12,360 bases of DNA, taken from Pseudomonadales bacterium (lineage in GTDB: Bacteria; Pseudomonadota; Gammaproteobacteria; Pseudomonadales; UBA3067). Position numbers and translations under genes: made by a program. Shown here one piece after another: positions 12,319-12,360 of this stretch. The notes under the pieces were generated by a model, which made no database searches, had not been told where the DNA came from, and was given only the letters and a program-made list of their open reading frames with translations. Within the stretch, counting starts at the first letter, position 1. The number at the start of each line of letters is the position of its first letter. The stretch lies in contig JAESUE010000078.1 in assembly GCA_016763235.1 (NCBI GenBank), positions 1 through 12,360 on the forward strand, read 5' to 3'.

Positions 12319-12360
12319 ATTTGAAATTTATTCAGCGCCTGTTATTGGCTCAAAGGTAGA

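Larger units (their letters stand above)
11967..12360. other. Upstream region of the PEP-CTERM gene, no coding sequence seen
   Basis: This 394-bp stretch holds the leader hairpin, the sigma-54 promoter, two 19-bp motif copies and two hairpins described separately. No frame longer than a few dozen codons looks coding. Any gene starting beyond 12360 cannot be assessed. Confidence 0.6.

Noticed and set aside
12345..12360. Second sigma-54 promoter on the plus strand (TGGCTC-N5-TAGA)
   Set aside because: The -12 element lacks GC at the required spacing and the window ends there.

Overview
The window looks like chromosomal DNA of a marine-type gammaproteobacterium, probably near the Cellvibrionales (Saccharophagus, Teredinibacter, Simiduia and relatives). 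This rests on close protein resemblance of the dbpA, rhlE, rsuA and yaiL products to gammaproteobacterial families, a moderate GC content, and an accessory set of secreted proteins, one with a PEP-CTERM tail. The placement is inferred from remembered family sequences, not from a search.

Layout. Positions 1-3605 are RNA and ribosome housekeeping. A truncated dbpA (minus) is divergent from rhlE (plus) across about 510 bp holding two extended -10 promoters and a hairpin-rich rhlE leader. rhlE converges on a yaiL-rsuA pair (minus). A nested hairpin with a REP-like core separates them. rsuA seems to start at TTG, overlapping the stop of a 12-codon mini-ORF.

Positions 3606-11966 hold five minus-strand genes for exported proteins, each apparently its own transcription unit: a two-CXXCH cytochrome-like protein with EF-hand-like loops (unknown family); a PhoX-like (DUF839) beta-propeller protein; a lipoprotein with eight further cysteines behind a CRP-like site; a zinc metalloprotease resembling peptidase family M11, with Ig-like and fibronectin III modules; and a PEP-CTERM protein. 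Between the cytochrome and propeller genes is a diverged tandem duplication of about 150-170 bp. It carries two REP-like cores, and one copy contains the likely cytochrome promoter.

The best-supported regulatory signal is upstream of the PEP-CTERM gene: a sigma-54 promoter with exact GG-N10-GC spacing, a predicted transcript that begins almost at a hairpin, and two copies of a 19-bp motif in the same orientation at about 12.1 kb and 12.3 kb. PEP-CTERM genes are known in several proteobacteria to depend on RpoN and the PrsK/PrsR two-component system, so these repeats are candidate activator sites. No exosortase, prsK/prsR, tRNA, rRNA, CRISPR array, intact insertion sequence or phage gene is visible. 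I see no clear multi-gene novel system. The most unusual parts are the PEP-CTERM control region, the REP-like elements and the unassigned cytochrome and lipoprotein.
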